This document shows positions 25,504 to 33,428 of a stretch of DNA of 64,000 nt, piece after piece. Position 1 is the stretch's first letter. Every line of letters begins with the position of its first letter. The notes beneath the pieces are model-generated. The model was given only the letters and a program-made list of their open reading frames with translations, ran no database searches and was not told where the DNA came from. The stretch comes from Spirilliplanes yamanashiensis. GTDB lineage: Bacteria > Actinomycetota > Actinomycetes > Mycobacteriales > Micromonosporaceae. The position numbers and the translations under genes were made by a program. The stretch spans positions 62,001 to 126,000 of the forward strand of contig NZ_BOOY01000032.1 in NCBI RefSeq assembly GCF_016863475.1, in the 5' to 3' direction.

Positions 25504-26223
25504 TCACCCGTCGATCACATCGGCCAGGATGACCGTGATGTTGTCGGGCCCGCCGCCGCGCAGCGCCAGATCGAGCAGCCGCGCTGCGCACGCCTCGGTG
25601 TCGGCGTGCTCACGCATCGTGTCGGCGATGCTGTCGGCGGAGACGACCGTGGTGAGGCCGTCGCTGCACAGCAGCCAGCGGTCGCCGGGCCGGGGCGGCA
25701 CCACCAGGTAGGCCGGGGTGACCGGCTCGCCCTGCAGCGCCTGGGTCACCACCGCGCGCCGCGGGTGGCTGTTCGCCTCCTCGGGCTGGATGACGCCCTG
25801 GTCGACGAGCATCTGCACGTACGTGTCGTCCTTGGTCAGCTGGTTCAGCGTGCCGTCGCGCAGCAGGTACGCCCGCGAGTCGCCGACGTGCGCCAGCGCG
25901 GCCTGCGTGCCGTTGAAGTGCACCACCGTCAGCGTCGTGCCCATGCCCTGCAGCGCCGCGTCGCCCGCCACCAGCTCGGCGATCCGGCCGTTCGCCGTCT
26001 CCAGCGCCTTGTGCAGCGCCTCCATCTGGTGGTCGTCGTCGACCTGCACGTCGAGCGGCGCCAGCGACTCGATGACGATGCGGCTCGCCACGTCGCCCGC
26101 GGCCATGCCCCCCATGCCGTCCGCCACCGCCAGCAGGCGCGGCCCGGCGTACAGGCAGTCCTGGTTTCCGCTGCGGACCAGACCACGGTCGGTGCGGGCG
26201 GCCCAGCGAAGGTGCAAGGTCAT
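25504..26223 (-). CDS. PP2C-type serine/threonine phosphatase
   Basis: This 239-residue PPM phosphatase dephosphorylates Ser/Thr phosphoproteins in the cytoplasm. Metal-binding motifs are complete: TDRGLVRSGNQD, VADGMGGMAAGD, AHVGDSRAYLLRDG, LLCSDGLTTVV and GGPDNITVIL. There is no transmembrane tail. It follows a membrane-protein gene and an anchored solute-binding-protein gene in the same direction, suggesting a sensing unit. The ATG at 26223 has GGAAAG upstream; the longer frame to 26274 is less likely. Confidence 0.92.
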   Translation of the reverse strand: MTLHLRWAARTDRGLVRSGNQDCLYAGPRLLAVADGMGGMAAGDVASRIVIESLAPLDVQVDDDHQMEALHKALETANGRIAELVAGDAALQGMGTTLTVVHFNGTQAALAHVGDSRAYLLRDGTLNQLTKDDTYVQMLVDQGVIQPEEANSHPRRAVVTQALQGEPVTPAYLVVPPRPGDRWLLCSDGLTTVVSADSIADTMREHADTEACAARLLDLALRGGGPDNITVILADVIDG

Positions 26224-26313
26224 GGCGTGCAGCTTTCCAGGTTCCGCGCACGGTGTCTGCACGCGGTCGGACATCGACGGGTCGCCGTGCTCAACTCGGC
26301 ACTCCCGGCGCAG

Positions 26314-26346
26314 GTCACGGGCGGTGTCACGGGCGGTGTCACGGGG
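26314..26346. repeat. 12-bp tandem repeat over the stop of the membrane-protein gene
   Basis: The unit GTCACGGGCGGT is present twice, then as a 9-nt partial third copy. Because the period is four codons, the minus-strand frame reads CCG TGA at each copy, giving three in-frame stop codons 12 nt apart after the coding sequence. Confidence 0.8.
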
Positions 26347-27328
26347 TCAGCGGGCGGCCGAGGCAGCGGGGATCGGCCGGTTCGGGGCGCCGCGCCGGGG
26401 CGATCCACTCCAGCGCCGACTGCTCGACGTGCCAGCCGCGCACCCGCACCGCCGCGGCGGGCGCCTGCGCGCGTTCCGGGCACAGCGTCTTGGAGCGCAC
26501 CTCGCCGTTCGGCAGGAACCGCACCCGCCCGGCCCGGTCCAGCAGCGTCGTGGTGGTGTCGTCCACGGTGACGATGTGGCCGTTCAGGACAGCCGGCGGG
26601 CCGCCGGGCCGGTCCAGCTCGACGGCGGCGCTGGGCAGGATCGGCGCGCGCAGGAACACCGCCCCGATCGCGAACGGCGCCAGCAGCGCCGCCCCCACCG
26701 CCGGCCAGTGCGTGGCCAGCCGCGCCGACCGCGCCGGCACCGGCCCGGTCAGCAGCAGCGCCAGCGCGGGCGGCACGGCCAGCAGCACCGCGGTGCTCCA
26801 CTCCCGCTCCCGCAGGGCCGCGACGACGCCCGGCCCCACCCAGGCGTAGACGAGCAGCGCCGCCGCGGCCGGCACCGCCACCGTCAGCACGACCAGCACC
26901 AGCCGCTCGTCGCGGTGCCGCTGCCACGCCGTCAGCCCGATGATCGCCACCAGCAGCATGACCAGCGCCGGCAGGAACCGCAGCTGCCACGTCAGCGCCG
27001 CCAGCAGCGCCGCGAGCACCACCACCCAGTCCGGCATCCGCAACGCCGTCACCGCCAGCAGGCTGCGCCCGGCGTCCAGCGGGTCGCGGGCGCTGACCAG
27101 CAGCAGCCCGCCGAGCGCGCGCAGCGGCAGCACCACCGCGGGCACCGTCCAGATGAGCGTGATGACCAGCGCGCTGATCAGCCCGAACGGGCTCACGTAC
27201 TGCACCAGCAGCAGCATCGTCGGCAGGTCCTGCCGGCTCAGGTACCACAGCCGCAGCGCCAGCAGGATCAGCGGGAACGCCGGCAGGACGGAGAGCAGCC
27301 AGTTCTGCTGCGCCCGGCTCCGCCTCAC
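26339..27328 (-). CDS. Multi-spanning membrane protein of unknown function
   Basis: This 329-residue protein has about seven hydrophobic segments between residues 10 and 240, then a soluble C-terminal region of about 90 residues with two Cys (in KTLCPER and DPRCLG) and VTVDDTTTTLLDRAGR. I do not recognise a family. It begins by GTGA overlap with the solute-binding-protein gene upstream and is followed by the PP2C phosphatase gene. A role as a signalling or transport partner of the binding protein is inferred only from that order. Its stop codon lies in a 12-bp tandem repeat. Confidence 0.75.
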   Translation of the reverse strand: MRRSRAQQNWLLSVLPAFPLILLALRLWYLSRQDLPTMLLLVQYVSPFGLISALVITLIWTVPAVVLPLRALGGLLLVSARDPLDAGRSLLAVTALRMPDWVVVLAALLAALTWQLRFLPALVMLLVAIIGLTAWQRHRDERLVLVVLTVAVPAAAALLVYAWVGPGVVAALREREWSTAVLLAVPPALALLLTGPVPARSARLATHWPAVGAALLAPFAIGAVFLRAPILPSAAVELDRPGGPPAVLNGHIVTVDDTTTTLLDRAGRVRFLPNGEVRSKTLCPERAQAPAAAVRVRGWHVEQSALEWIAPARRPEPADPRCLGRPLTP

Positions 27329-28320
27329 CCGACCCGCTCCCACGGCCACTGCCGCACCGCGACCTCGCCGACGGTGGGCTGCTGGTCCACCGCGATCGAG
27401 GCGGTGTCGTCGGCGGTCTGCTCACGCCGCAGGTGCCGGTCGTAGGCCTCTTCCCAGCGGGCGTCGCCGGCGTCGTTGCGGCTGCGGTACAGCGCCAGGT
27501 CCACCAGGTCACGCAGGGCCTCGTTCTCGCCCACGTTGACCCCCCACGCCTCGATCGCGTCGAGCCCGATGTCATGGTGGGTGTACTTGCCGGGGTCGCG
27601 GTGCACGAAGCCGGCCAGGATCGCCGCGTCGGTGCTGACCGCCTCCACGTCGCCCGCGTCGAGCGCCCGGAAGCACTCGCTGATCCGCTTGCGGCTGATC
27701 ACCTGCGCGCCCGCCCGCTGCGCCGGCCCCTCGCTGGTGGCCGTGGCCAGGCTGCACACCTTGCGCCCGCGCAGGTCCTCCAGGGTGGCGACCGGGGCGT
27801 GCGCCTTCAGCGTCACCACCGACTGCTCGGTGTAGAGGTACGGCGCAGAGAAGGTCACGCCCGCGGTGGCCTCCCGCTCGGGGGTGATGCTGTAGCTGGC
27901 GATCACCAGGTCGACGCCGATGCGGCGCCGGTCGGTGCCGACGGCCTGCATGCGGGCGCGGTCCTCGCTCTCGATCGCCAGGAACCGGACCTCGCTGCGC
28001 CGGAAGTCCAGCTCCTCGGCGATGAGGTGGGCGATGTCGATGTCGAAACCGGCCCACGTGCCGTCGGGCCGGTACTCGGCGACGCCGGGCTGGTCGTCCT
28101 TGACGCCGACCAGCAGTTCGCGCTTGCCGTCCAGGCCGGCCCGGTCGCGTAGGTCGTCAACGGTGGGCGGGCCGGACAGGATCACCACGACGTACGCGAC
28201 GACGAGGGCCAGCAGCAGCGTGACCGCGACGGCGACCAGCCGGACCGCCATGGCCCGGCCGGAGCCGAGCGGGCCGGGGCCGGTGCCGGGCTCGTCGGTG
28301 CCCGTTGCCCGCTCGACCAT
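27325..28320 (-). CDS. Membrane-anchored amino-acid-type solute-binding protein
   Basis: This 331-residue protein has one N-terminal transmembrane helix (about 25-48) and no lipobox. A family 3 solute-binding domain follows (GVKDDQPGVAEYRPDGTWAG, FDIDIAHLIAEEL, ASYSITPEREATAGVTFSAP, LEDLRGRKVCSL, DAAILAGFV). Such domains bind polar amino acids outside the cell. No ABC permease or ATPase genes are near, so it may serve as a sensor and not a transporter. The C-terminus (PTVGEVAVRQWPWERVG) extends past the domain. GGGAGGGG precedes the ATG. Confidence 0.85.
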   Translation of the reverse strand: MVERATGTDEPGTGPGPLGSGRAMAVRLVAVAVTLLLALVVAYVVVILSGPPTVDDLRDRAGLDGKRELLVGVKDDQPGVAEYRPDGTWAGFDIDIAHLIAEELDFRRSEVRFLAIESEDRARMQAVGTDRRRIGVDLVIASYSITPEREATAGVTFSAPYLYTEQSVVTLKAHAPVATLEDLRGRKVCSLATATSEGPAQRAGAQVISRKRISECFRALDAGDVEAVSTDAAILAGFVHRDPGKYTHHDIGLDAIEAWGVNVGENEALRDLVDLALYRSRNDAGDARWEEAYDRHLRREQTADDTASIAVDQQPTVGEVAVRQWPWERVG

Positions 28321-28394
28321 GTGCCGCCCCTCCCCCGCGCGCCGGGGCCCGTGCCCCGGCGCGCCCCATCGTGCACCATGGACTCCGGCCCGGC

Positions 28395-28760
28395 CTAGGG
28401 CACCGGGTCGGCCGTCCCCCGGGGGACGCCGTGGCGGCACCGGCGCAGCCGCGCCGCCGCGAGCCGGCCGCCGGCGCCCATGCCGTGGCGCTGCACCGCC
28501 TCGAGGCCGTACGCGCTGCACGACGGGGTGTACGGGCAGGACACGGGCAGCCGGTGCGACACCCGCCGGCGGTAGAACCGGATCGCCCCCGCACCGAACC
28601 GGTCGGCCCGCGGCGCGAGCACCGCCACCGCCGTGAGCGCCGTCGACAGCAGGCCGAGGTCGCAGCAGGGCAGGTCGCAGCCGTCGCAGCCGTCGCAGTC
28701 GCAGCCGTCGTACCAGTGGTCCTTCTTCTTCTTCTTGTTCTTGTGTTTGCGCACGTGCAT
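28395..28760 (-). CDS. yidD: YidD membrane insertion efficiency factor with Lys/Cys-rich N-terminus
   Basis: The C-terminal 70 residues carry the YidD/haemolytic-domain signature: IRFYRRRVSHRLP, CPYTPSCSAYGLEAVQRHG and a final RLRRCRHG. The family assists YidC-dependent membrane insertion. This 121-residue version has an added N-terminus: a Lys/His-rich stretch (residues 3-15) and a Cys/Asp cluster with Cys20, 22, 25, 28, 32 and 33, partly built from 9-bp DNA repeats. The gene is not in the usual rpmH-rnpA-yidC locus. The ATG at 28760 is the most likely start; an upstream frame extends to 28856. Confidence 0.8.
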   Translation of the reverse strand: MHVRKHKNKKKKKDHWYDGCDCDGCDGCDLPCCDLGLLSTALTAVAVLAPRADRFGAGAIRFYRRRVSHRLPVSCPYTPSCSAYGLEAVQRHGMGAGGRLAAARLRRCRHGVPRGTADPVP

Positions 28761-28848
28761 GCCGGGATTGTGCCACCGGCCGAACAGCCCACCGTCCAGA
28801 TCGGAACGTCCGGCGCGGCGCGCCGGGGGTGATGGCACGATGGTCGCC

Positions 28849-29490
28849 ATGACCACGGATGGTTTCGCGGCCCGTCAGGCCGCGCAGGCGGCCGCGTTCG
28901 ACGCGATCGGCGCCCGCTACGACGACGTGTTCCCGCACAAGGACGGCCAGCGGGACCTCACCGACCGGCTCCTGGCGGAGCTGAAGCCGGGCGCCGCGGT
29001 GCTCGACCTCGGCTGCGGCACGGGGCTGCCCACGGCCCGCCGGCTCGCCGACGCCGGGTGCGCCGTCACCGCCGCGGACATCTCGCCGGTGATGGTCGAC
29101 CTGGCCCGCGCGAACGTCCCGGAGGCCACCGTCGTGGTCCACGACGCCGTCGACGTGTCCGCGCTGGGCGTGTTCGACGCGATCGTGGCGTACTTCTCGC
29201 TGCTGATGCTGCCGCGCGCCGAGATCGCCGGGACGCTGGCGGAGCTGCGGGCCGCCCTGCACCCGGACGGGCTGCTGGCGCTCGGCATGGTGGAGGCGGA
29301 CATGGACGACGTGGAGGTGCCGTTCCTTGGCCGGCCGGTGCGGGTCAGCGGCTTCCCGCGCGACGAGCTGCGCCGGGTCGTGACGGGCGCCGGCTTCGCC
29401 GTGCTCGCCGAGGACGTCCGCTCGTACGCGCCCGCGCACCCCGCCGCCCCGCCGGAGGTTCAGCTGTTCGTGCTGGCCAGGCGCGTTTGA
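28849..29490 (+). CDS. Class I SAM-dependent methyltransferase
   Basis: This 213-residue protein has the Rossmann methyltransferase motifs VLDLGCGTGLPTARRLA (motif I, about 45-60), VTAADISPVMVDLAR (motif II), and VFDAIVAYFSLLMLPR with the post-motif LRAALHPDGLLALGMVE. The substrate is unknown; the fold resembles ubiquinone/menaquinone-type small-molecule methyltransferases. ATG at 28849 and ATG at 28840 are both possible. CACGAT lies 7 nt before 28849, so the transcript may be leaderless. It is divergent from yidD. Confidence 0.85.
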   Translation: MTTDGFAARQAAQAAAFDAIGARYDDVFPHKDGQRDLTDRLLAELKPGAAVLDLGCGTGLPTARRLADAGCAVTAADISPVMVDLARANVPEATVVVHDAVDVSALGVFDAIVAYFSLLMLPRAEIAGTLAELRAALHPDGLLALGMVEADMDDVEVPFLGRPVRVSGFPRDELRRVVTGAGFAVLAEDVRSYAPAHPAAPPEVQLFVLARRV

Positions 29491-29563
29491 CCTCCATCAC
29501 ACGCAGGGTTGGCGCGCGTCACAATCCGTGGCGGCGCGGCCGCCGGACGCGCACCATCGCAGG

Positions 29564-30013
29564 ATGACCGAGTCGCTCGACGCCGCCGACCTGGCCCGCC
29601 AGGTCACCTTCGTGGTGACGCTGCTGGCGCTGCTCGTCGGCCACCAGGTCGGCGACCACGTCCTGCAGAGCGACCGGCAGGCCGCCGAGAAGTGCGGCCC
29701 GGGCCGGGCCGCCCTGCGCGCCATGGCCGGGCACCTGCTCGCCTACCACCTGGCGGTCGGCGCGGTGCTGGCCGTGGTGGCGTTCGTGCTGCACCTGCCG
29801 CTGAGCGTGCCGGGGGTGGTAGCGGGCCTGGCCTTCTCCGCGGTGACGCACGGCCTGCTCGACCGGCGGCACCTGGTGCGCGTGGTGCTGCAGCGCACCG
29901 GGTCGCCGCGGTTCGCCGAGCAGACCACGCCGGTGTGCGGCATGTACGTGGCCGACCAGGCCCTGCACTGGCTGTGCCTGCTGATCTCCGCCCTGCTCAT
30001 CGCCACCCTGTAG
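29564..30013 (+). CDS. DUF3307-like membrane protein
   Basis: This 149-residue protein has four predicted transmembrane helices. The first carries HQVGDHVLQSDRQA (about 26-39), the H-x3-D-x3-Q-x3-A pattern of DUF3307 proteins found in phages and bacteria. A second His sits in AGHLLAYHLA and a third in THGLLDRRH. The function is unknown. The ATG at 29564 is preceded by AGG and by CACCAT at a leaderless-type distance. It ends 7 bp before the convergent LLM oxidoreductase. Confidence 0.7.
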   Translation: MTESLDAADLARQVTFVVTLLALLVGHQVGDHVLQSDRQAAEKCGPGRAALRAMAGHLLAYHLAVGAVLAVVAFVLHLPLSVPGVVAGLAFSAVTHGLLDRRHLVRVVLQRTGSPRFAEQTTPVCGMYVADQALHWLCLLISALLIATL

Positions 30014-30020
30014 GGCCCGC

Positions 30021-30977
30021 TCAGCGCAGCTGCGGCAGCACCTCCGCGGCGAACGTCTCGATGAACGGGGTCAGGTCCTGCCCGACGTGGTGCAGGTAGA
30101 TGTGGTCGAAGCCGAGGTCGGCGTACTCGCGCAGCAGCGCGGTGTGCCGGCCCAGGTCGGACGACACGTTGACCGACGAGCGGACCTGGTCGATCGTCAC
30201 GTTCTCGCTGATCACGTCGAACGCCTCGGCGGTGTCGAGGTCCCAGCAGACCGGCGGCGGGAAGACGTTGCTGCGCCACTGCTCGAGGGCGATCCGCTCG
30301 GCGTCCTCGGCGTCGGGGGCCCAGCTGAGGTGCACCTGCAGGGCGAGCGGCCCGGCGCCGCCGGCGTCCCGGTAGGCGCCGATCATCGCCTTGAGGTGAT
30401 CGACGGGGGCGTTCACGGTGGCCAGGCCGTCGGCCCAGGAGGCGCACCAGCGGGCGGTCTCCACGCTGACGGCGGCGCCGATGAGGGCGGGCGTGGTCTG
30501 CGGGCGGGTCCACAGCTTGGCGCGGTCGACGGTGACCAGGCCGTCGTGGCTGACCTCCTCGCCGGCGAGCAGCGCCCGGATGATCTGGACGCACTCCAGC
30601 AGGCGGGCGTTGCGGACCTCCTTGCGGGGCCAGCGCTCGCCGGTGATGTGCTCGTTGCTGAACTCCCCGGTGCCCAGGGCGACCCAGAAGCGGCCCTCGT
30701 ACATGGCGCCCAGCGTGCTGATGGCCTGGGCGATGATCGCCGGGTGGTAGCGCTGGCCGGGCGCGTTCACGACCCCGAAGGGCAGGTTCGTGGCCTGCAG
30801 CGCGGCGCCGAGCCACGACCAGGCGAACGCGGACTGCCCCTGCCGGGCGCTCCACGGCGAGAAGTGGTCGGAGCACATGGCCCGGGTGAAGCCGGCCCGC
30901 TCGGCGGCCGTGACCGCCTCGAGGAGGGCGGAGGGGTGGATCTGCTCGTGGGAGGCGTGGATGCCGTACTCCGTCAT
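30021..30977 (-). CDS. LLM-class F420-dependent oxidoreductase
   Basis: This 318-residue protein has the luciferase-like TIM-barrel pattern: YGIHASHEQIHPSALLEAV, MCSDHFSPWSARQGQ, LPFGVVNAPGQRYHPAIIAQ, RFWVALGTGEFSNEHITG and the late DHIYLHHVGQD. It matches the F420-dependent subgroup (I recall TIGR03885) found in F420-making actinobacteria. Substrate and reaction are unknown; it would transfer hydride to or from F420. This is the best sign in the window that the organism makes F420. Confidence 0.88.
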   Translation of the reverse strand: MTEYGIHASHEQIHPSALLEAVTAAERAGFTRAMCSDHFSPWSARQGQSAFAWSWLGAALQATNLPFGVVNAPGQRYHPAIIAQAISTLGAMYEGRFWVALGTGEFSNEHITGERWPRKEVRNARLLECVQIIRALLAGEEVSHDGLVTVDRAKLWTRPQTTPALIGAAVSVETARWCASWADGLATVNAPVDHLKAMIGAYRDAGGAGPLALQVHLSWAPDAEDAERIALEQWRSNVFPPPVCWDLDTAEAFDVISENVTIDQVRSSVNVSSDLGRHTALLREYADLGFDHIYLHHVGQDLTPFIETFAAEVLPQLR

Positions 30978-31021
30978 GGGGGTCCCGTTACCCGCGCGGC
31001 GTGCCGGGTACGCGCCCTGTC

Positions 31022-31714
31022 ATGAGATGGAAGCTGGCGGTGGGGGCGGCGCTGGTCGTGGCCGTGGCGGTGCGGGGGCGGCGCCGGCGGGTGCTGCACC
31101 CGGCGGGGCGCACGTTCGCCGGCGAGGTGGAGCTGTGGGGCGCGCTCGGCGACGCGGCGGAGGCGGCCGGCCGGTACCCGGCGACGGTGCGGTTCTCCAA
31201 GGGCGTCGGCCTGCGGCCGGGCCGGGCGGACCTGCTGGGCTTCGCGGTGCGGGTGCACGCCCCCGGCGGCGACCGCGACCTGCTGTACTCGACCGCCGGG
31301 CGCGGCCGGTTCACCCGGCACCTGCCCACGCCGCGGCGTGACTTCCACACCGACTACGGCTCGATCATGGGCTACCGCACCGGCGGCGGCCACGTGTACC
31401 TGTGGGCGGCGCCCGAGCCCGGGGCGGCCGCGCGCGGGCCGCTGCCGGGCCGGATGCTGCTCAGCGCGCAGGACCACCGCGAGCGGCGGGTGTACGGGCG
31501 GGTGACCCTGGGCGAGCCGCTGACGGAGCAGGCGGACGCGGCGCTGACGTTCGACCCGGTCCGCAACACCACGCCGGGGCTGCACCCGGCCGGGCTGATC
31601 CACGGCTCGCGGAGGTACGCGTACCCGCTGTCGCAGTGGTGGCGCGGCGCCCGCCGCGTCACCCGCGGGAGCGGGGACGCGGCGGACGGGCGGGTCAGCG
31701 GAACGCGACGATGA
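31022..31714 (+). CDS. Conserved protein, possibly catalase-like fold
   Basis: This 230-residue protein starts with a short hydrophobic segment (about 4-18), then shows HPAGRTFAGEVELWGALGD, YPATVRFSKGVGLRPGRADL and LGFAVRVHAPGGDRDLL. The order of RFSKG, a glycine-rich turn and LGFAVRV recalls the core of small catalase-related proteins, but the N-terminal catalytic His and the proximal heme Tyr motif are not clear. I do not assign a function. It overlaps the convergent treZ by 20 bp. The ATG at 31022 was chosen over GTG 31001. Confidence 0.65.
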   Translation: MRWKLAVGAALVVAVAVRGRRRRVLHPAGRTFAGEVELWGALGDAAEAAGRYPATVRFSKGVGLRPGRADLLGFAVRVHAPGGDRDLLYSTAGRGRFTRHLPTPRRDFHTDYGSIMGYRTGGGHVYLWAAPEPGAAARGPLPGRMLLSAQDHRERRVYGRVTLGEPLTEQADAALTFDPVRNTTPGLHPAGLIHGSRRYAYPLSQWWRGARRVTRGSGDAADGRVSGTRR

Positions 31715-33428
31715 CCGCCGACTCCGGCGGCATCTCGACCCGGTCGCGCTGCAGGCCGATGCCCTGCTCGGTGGCGAGCAGCACCGCGCGCGGCGCGCCC
31801 GGCAGGCTCACCGTCTGCGGCTCGCGGGCCAGGTTGACGGCGACGGCGCAGCGGCCCCGCTGCATGACCAGGTGCTGGTGGCCGTGGCGCACCCGCACCG
31901 TGTCGAGGCGCGGGTCGGACAGGTCAGGGTGCGCCTTGCGCAGCGCGATGAGCCGCCGGTAGAGGTCGTACGTCTCGGCGTGGCCGGGCTTGCCCAGCTC
32001 CTGCCAGTCGAGCTTCGAGCGCTCGAAGGTGGCCGGGTCCTGCGGGTCGGGCACCTCCGCCTCCGCCCAGCCGTGGTCGGCGAACTCGCGGCGCCGGCCC
32101 GTCTTGACGGCCGCGGCCAGCTCCGGCTCGGGGTGGCTGGTGAAGAACTGCCAGGGCGCGCTGGACGCCCACTCCTCGCCCATGAACAGCATCGGCGTGA
32201 ACGGGGAGGTGAGCAGCAGGGTGGCGCCGACGCGCAGCATGCCGGGCGACAGCGACGCGGACAGCCGGTCGCCGATCGCCCGGTTGCCGATCTGGTCGTG
32301 GTTCTGCAGGTACGCCACGAACCGGTGCCCCGGCGTGCGGCTGCGGTCGACGGGCCGGCCGTGGATGCGCTGGCGGAAGCTGGACCAGGTGCCGGCGTGG
32401 AAGAACGCGCCGGTCAGCACCGCCTCCAGGCACTCCAGCGAACCGAAGTCGGCGTAGTAGCCCTGCCGCTCGCCGGTGAGCAGCGTGTGCAGGGCGTGGT
32501 GCACGTCGTCGTCCCACTGGGCGTGCAGGCCGTAGCCGGCGCCCTCGCGCGGGGTGATGAGCCGCGGGTCGTTGAGGTCGCTCTCGGCGACCAGCGTCAG
32601 CGGCCGCCCGACGTGCGTGGACAGCACCTCCACCTCGGCGGCGAGCTGCTCCAGCAGGTGGGTGGCCGTGTGGTCGACGAGGGCGTGCACGGCGTCGAGG
32701 CGCAGGCCGTCGACGTGGTAGTCGCGCAGCCACATGAGCACGCTGTCGATGATGTAGCGGCGCACCTCGCCCGACTGCGGCCCGTCGAGGTTGATCGACG
32801 CCCCCCACGGGTTGCTGCCGGCCTCGGCCAGGTACGGCGCGAACATCGGGGCGTACGCGCCGCTGGGGCCGAAGTGGTTGTAGACGACGTCGAGGACGAC
32901 GCCGATGCCCCGGTTGTGGCAGGCGTCGACGAAGCGCTTCAGCCCGTCCGGGCCGCCGTACGCCTCGTGCGGCGCGTACCAGCACACCCCGTCGTAGCCC
33001 CAGTTGTACTCGCCGTTGAACGCGTTCACCGGCAGCAGCTCGACCAGGTCGATGCCCAGGTCGACGAGGTGGTCGAGGCGCTCGACGGCGGCGTCGAAGG
33101 TGCCCTCGGGGGTGAAGGTGCCGACGTGCATCTCGTACAGCACCGCGCCGGGCAGCTGCCGGCCCGTCCACGCGTCGTCGGACCACGCGAACGCGCCGTG
33201 GTCGTAGAGCCGGCTGGGGCCGTGCACGCCCTGCGGCTGCCACGGCGAGCGCGGGTCGGGCAGCGGCGTGTCGTGGTCGTCGAGCAGGTAGGCGTAGTCG
33301 GTGCCGGGGCCGGCGCCCTCGACCTCGGCCTCCCACCAGCCGTCGTCGCGGCGGGTCATGTCGTGGTCGGCGCCGAGGGCGCGCAGCCGGACCCGCTTCG
33401 CGGGGGCCCATACTTCGAACGTTGTCAT
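31695..33428 (-). CDS. treZ: Malto-oligosyltrehalose trehalohydrolase
   Basis: This 577-residue GH13 enzyme releases trehalose from maltooligosyltrehalose. It has an N-terminal CBM48-like domain (1-95) and then the barrel with GLRLDAVHAL (nucleophile Asp), LVAESDLNDPR (acid Glu) and YLQNHDQIGNR (Asp). The family-typical YEMHVGTFTPEGTFDAA and VYNHFGPSGAY blocks are present. The ATG overlaps the treY stop (ATGA), making it the last gene of treX-treY-treZ. Confidence 0.95.
   Translation of the reverse strand: MTTFEVWAPAKRVRLRALGADHDMTRRDDGWWEAEVEGAGPGTDYAYLLDDHDTPLPDPRSPWQPQGVHGPSRLYDHGAFAWSDDAWTGRQLPGAVLYEMHVGTFTPEGTFDAAVERLDHLVDLGIDLVELLPVNAFNGEYNWGYDGVCWYAPHEAYGGPDGLKRFVDACHNRGIGVVLDVVYNHFGPSGAYAPMFAPYLAEAGSNPWGASINLDGPQSGEVRRYIIDSVLMWLRDYHVDGLRLDAVHALVDHTATHLLEQLAAEVEVLSTHVGRPLTLVAESDLNDPRLITPREGAGYGLHAQWDDDVHHALHTLLTGERQGYYADFGSLECLEAVLTGAFFHAGTWSSFRQRIHGRPVDRSRTPGHRFVAYLQNHDQIGNRAIGDRLSASLSPGMLRVGATLLLTSPFTPMLFMGEEWASSAPWQFFTSHPEPELAAAVKTGRRREFADHGWAEAEVPDPQDPATFERSKLDWQELGKPGHAETYDLYRRLIALRKAHPDLSDPRLDTVRVRHGHQHLVMQRGRCAVAVNLAREPQTVSLPGAPRAVLLATEQGIGLQRDRVEMPPESAVIVAFR

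Noticed and set aside
26339-28320. Direct assignment of the anchored binding protein and membrane protein as GlnH and GlnX
   Set aside because: The membrane protein has about seven helices and no large extracytoplasmic helical domain as in GlnX, and pknG is not adjacent. Only the analogy is kept.
28675-28745. Short repeats in the yidD N-terminal region as a CRISPR-like or intergenic repeat
   Set aside because: They are 3-bp and 9-bp coding repeats for Lys and for Asp-Gly-Cys units, without spacers.
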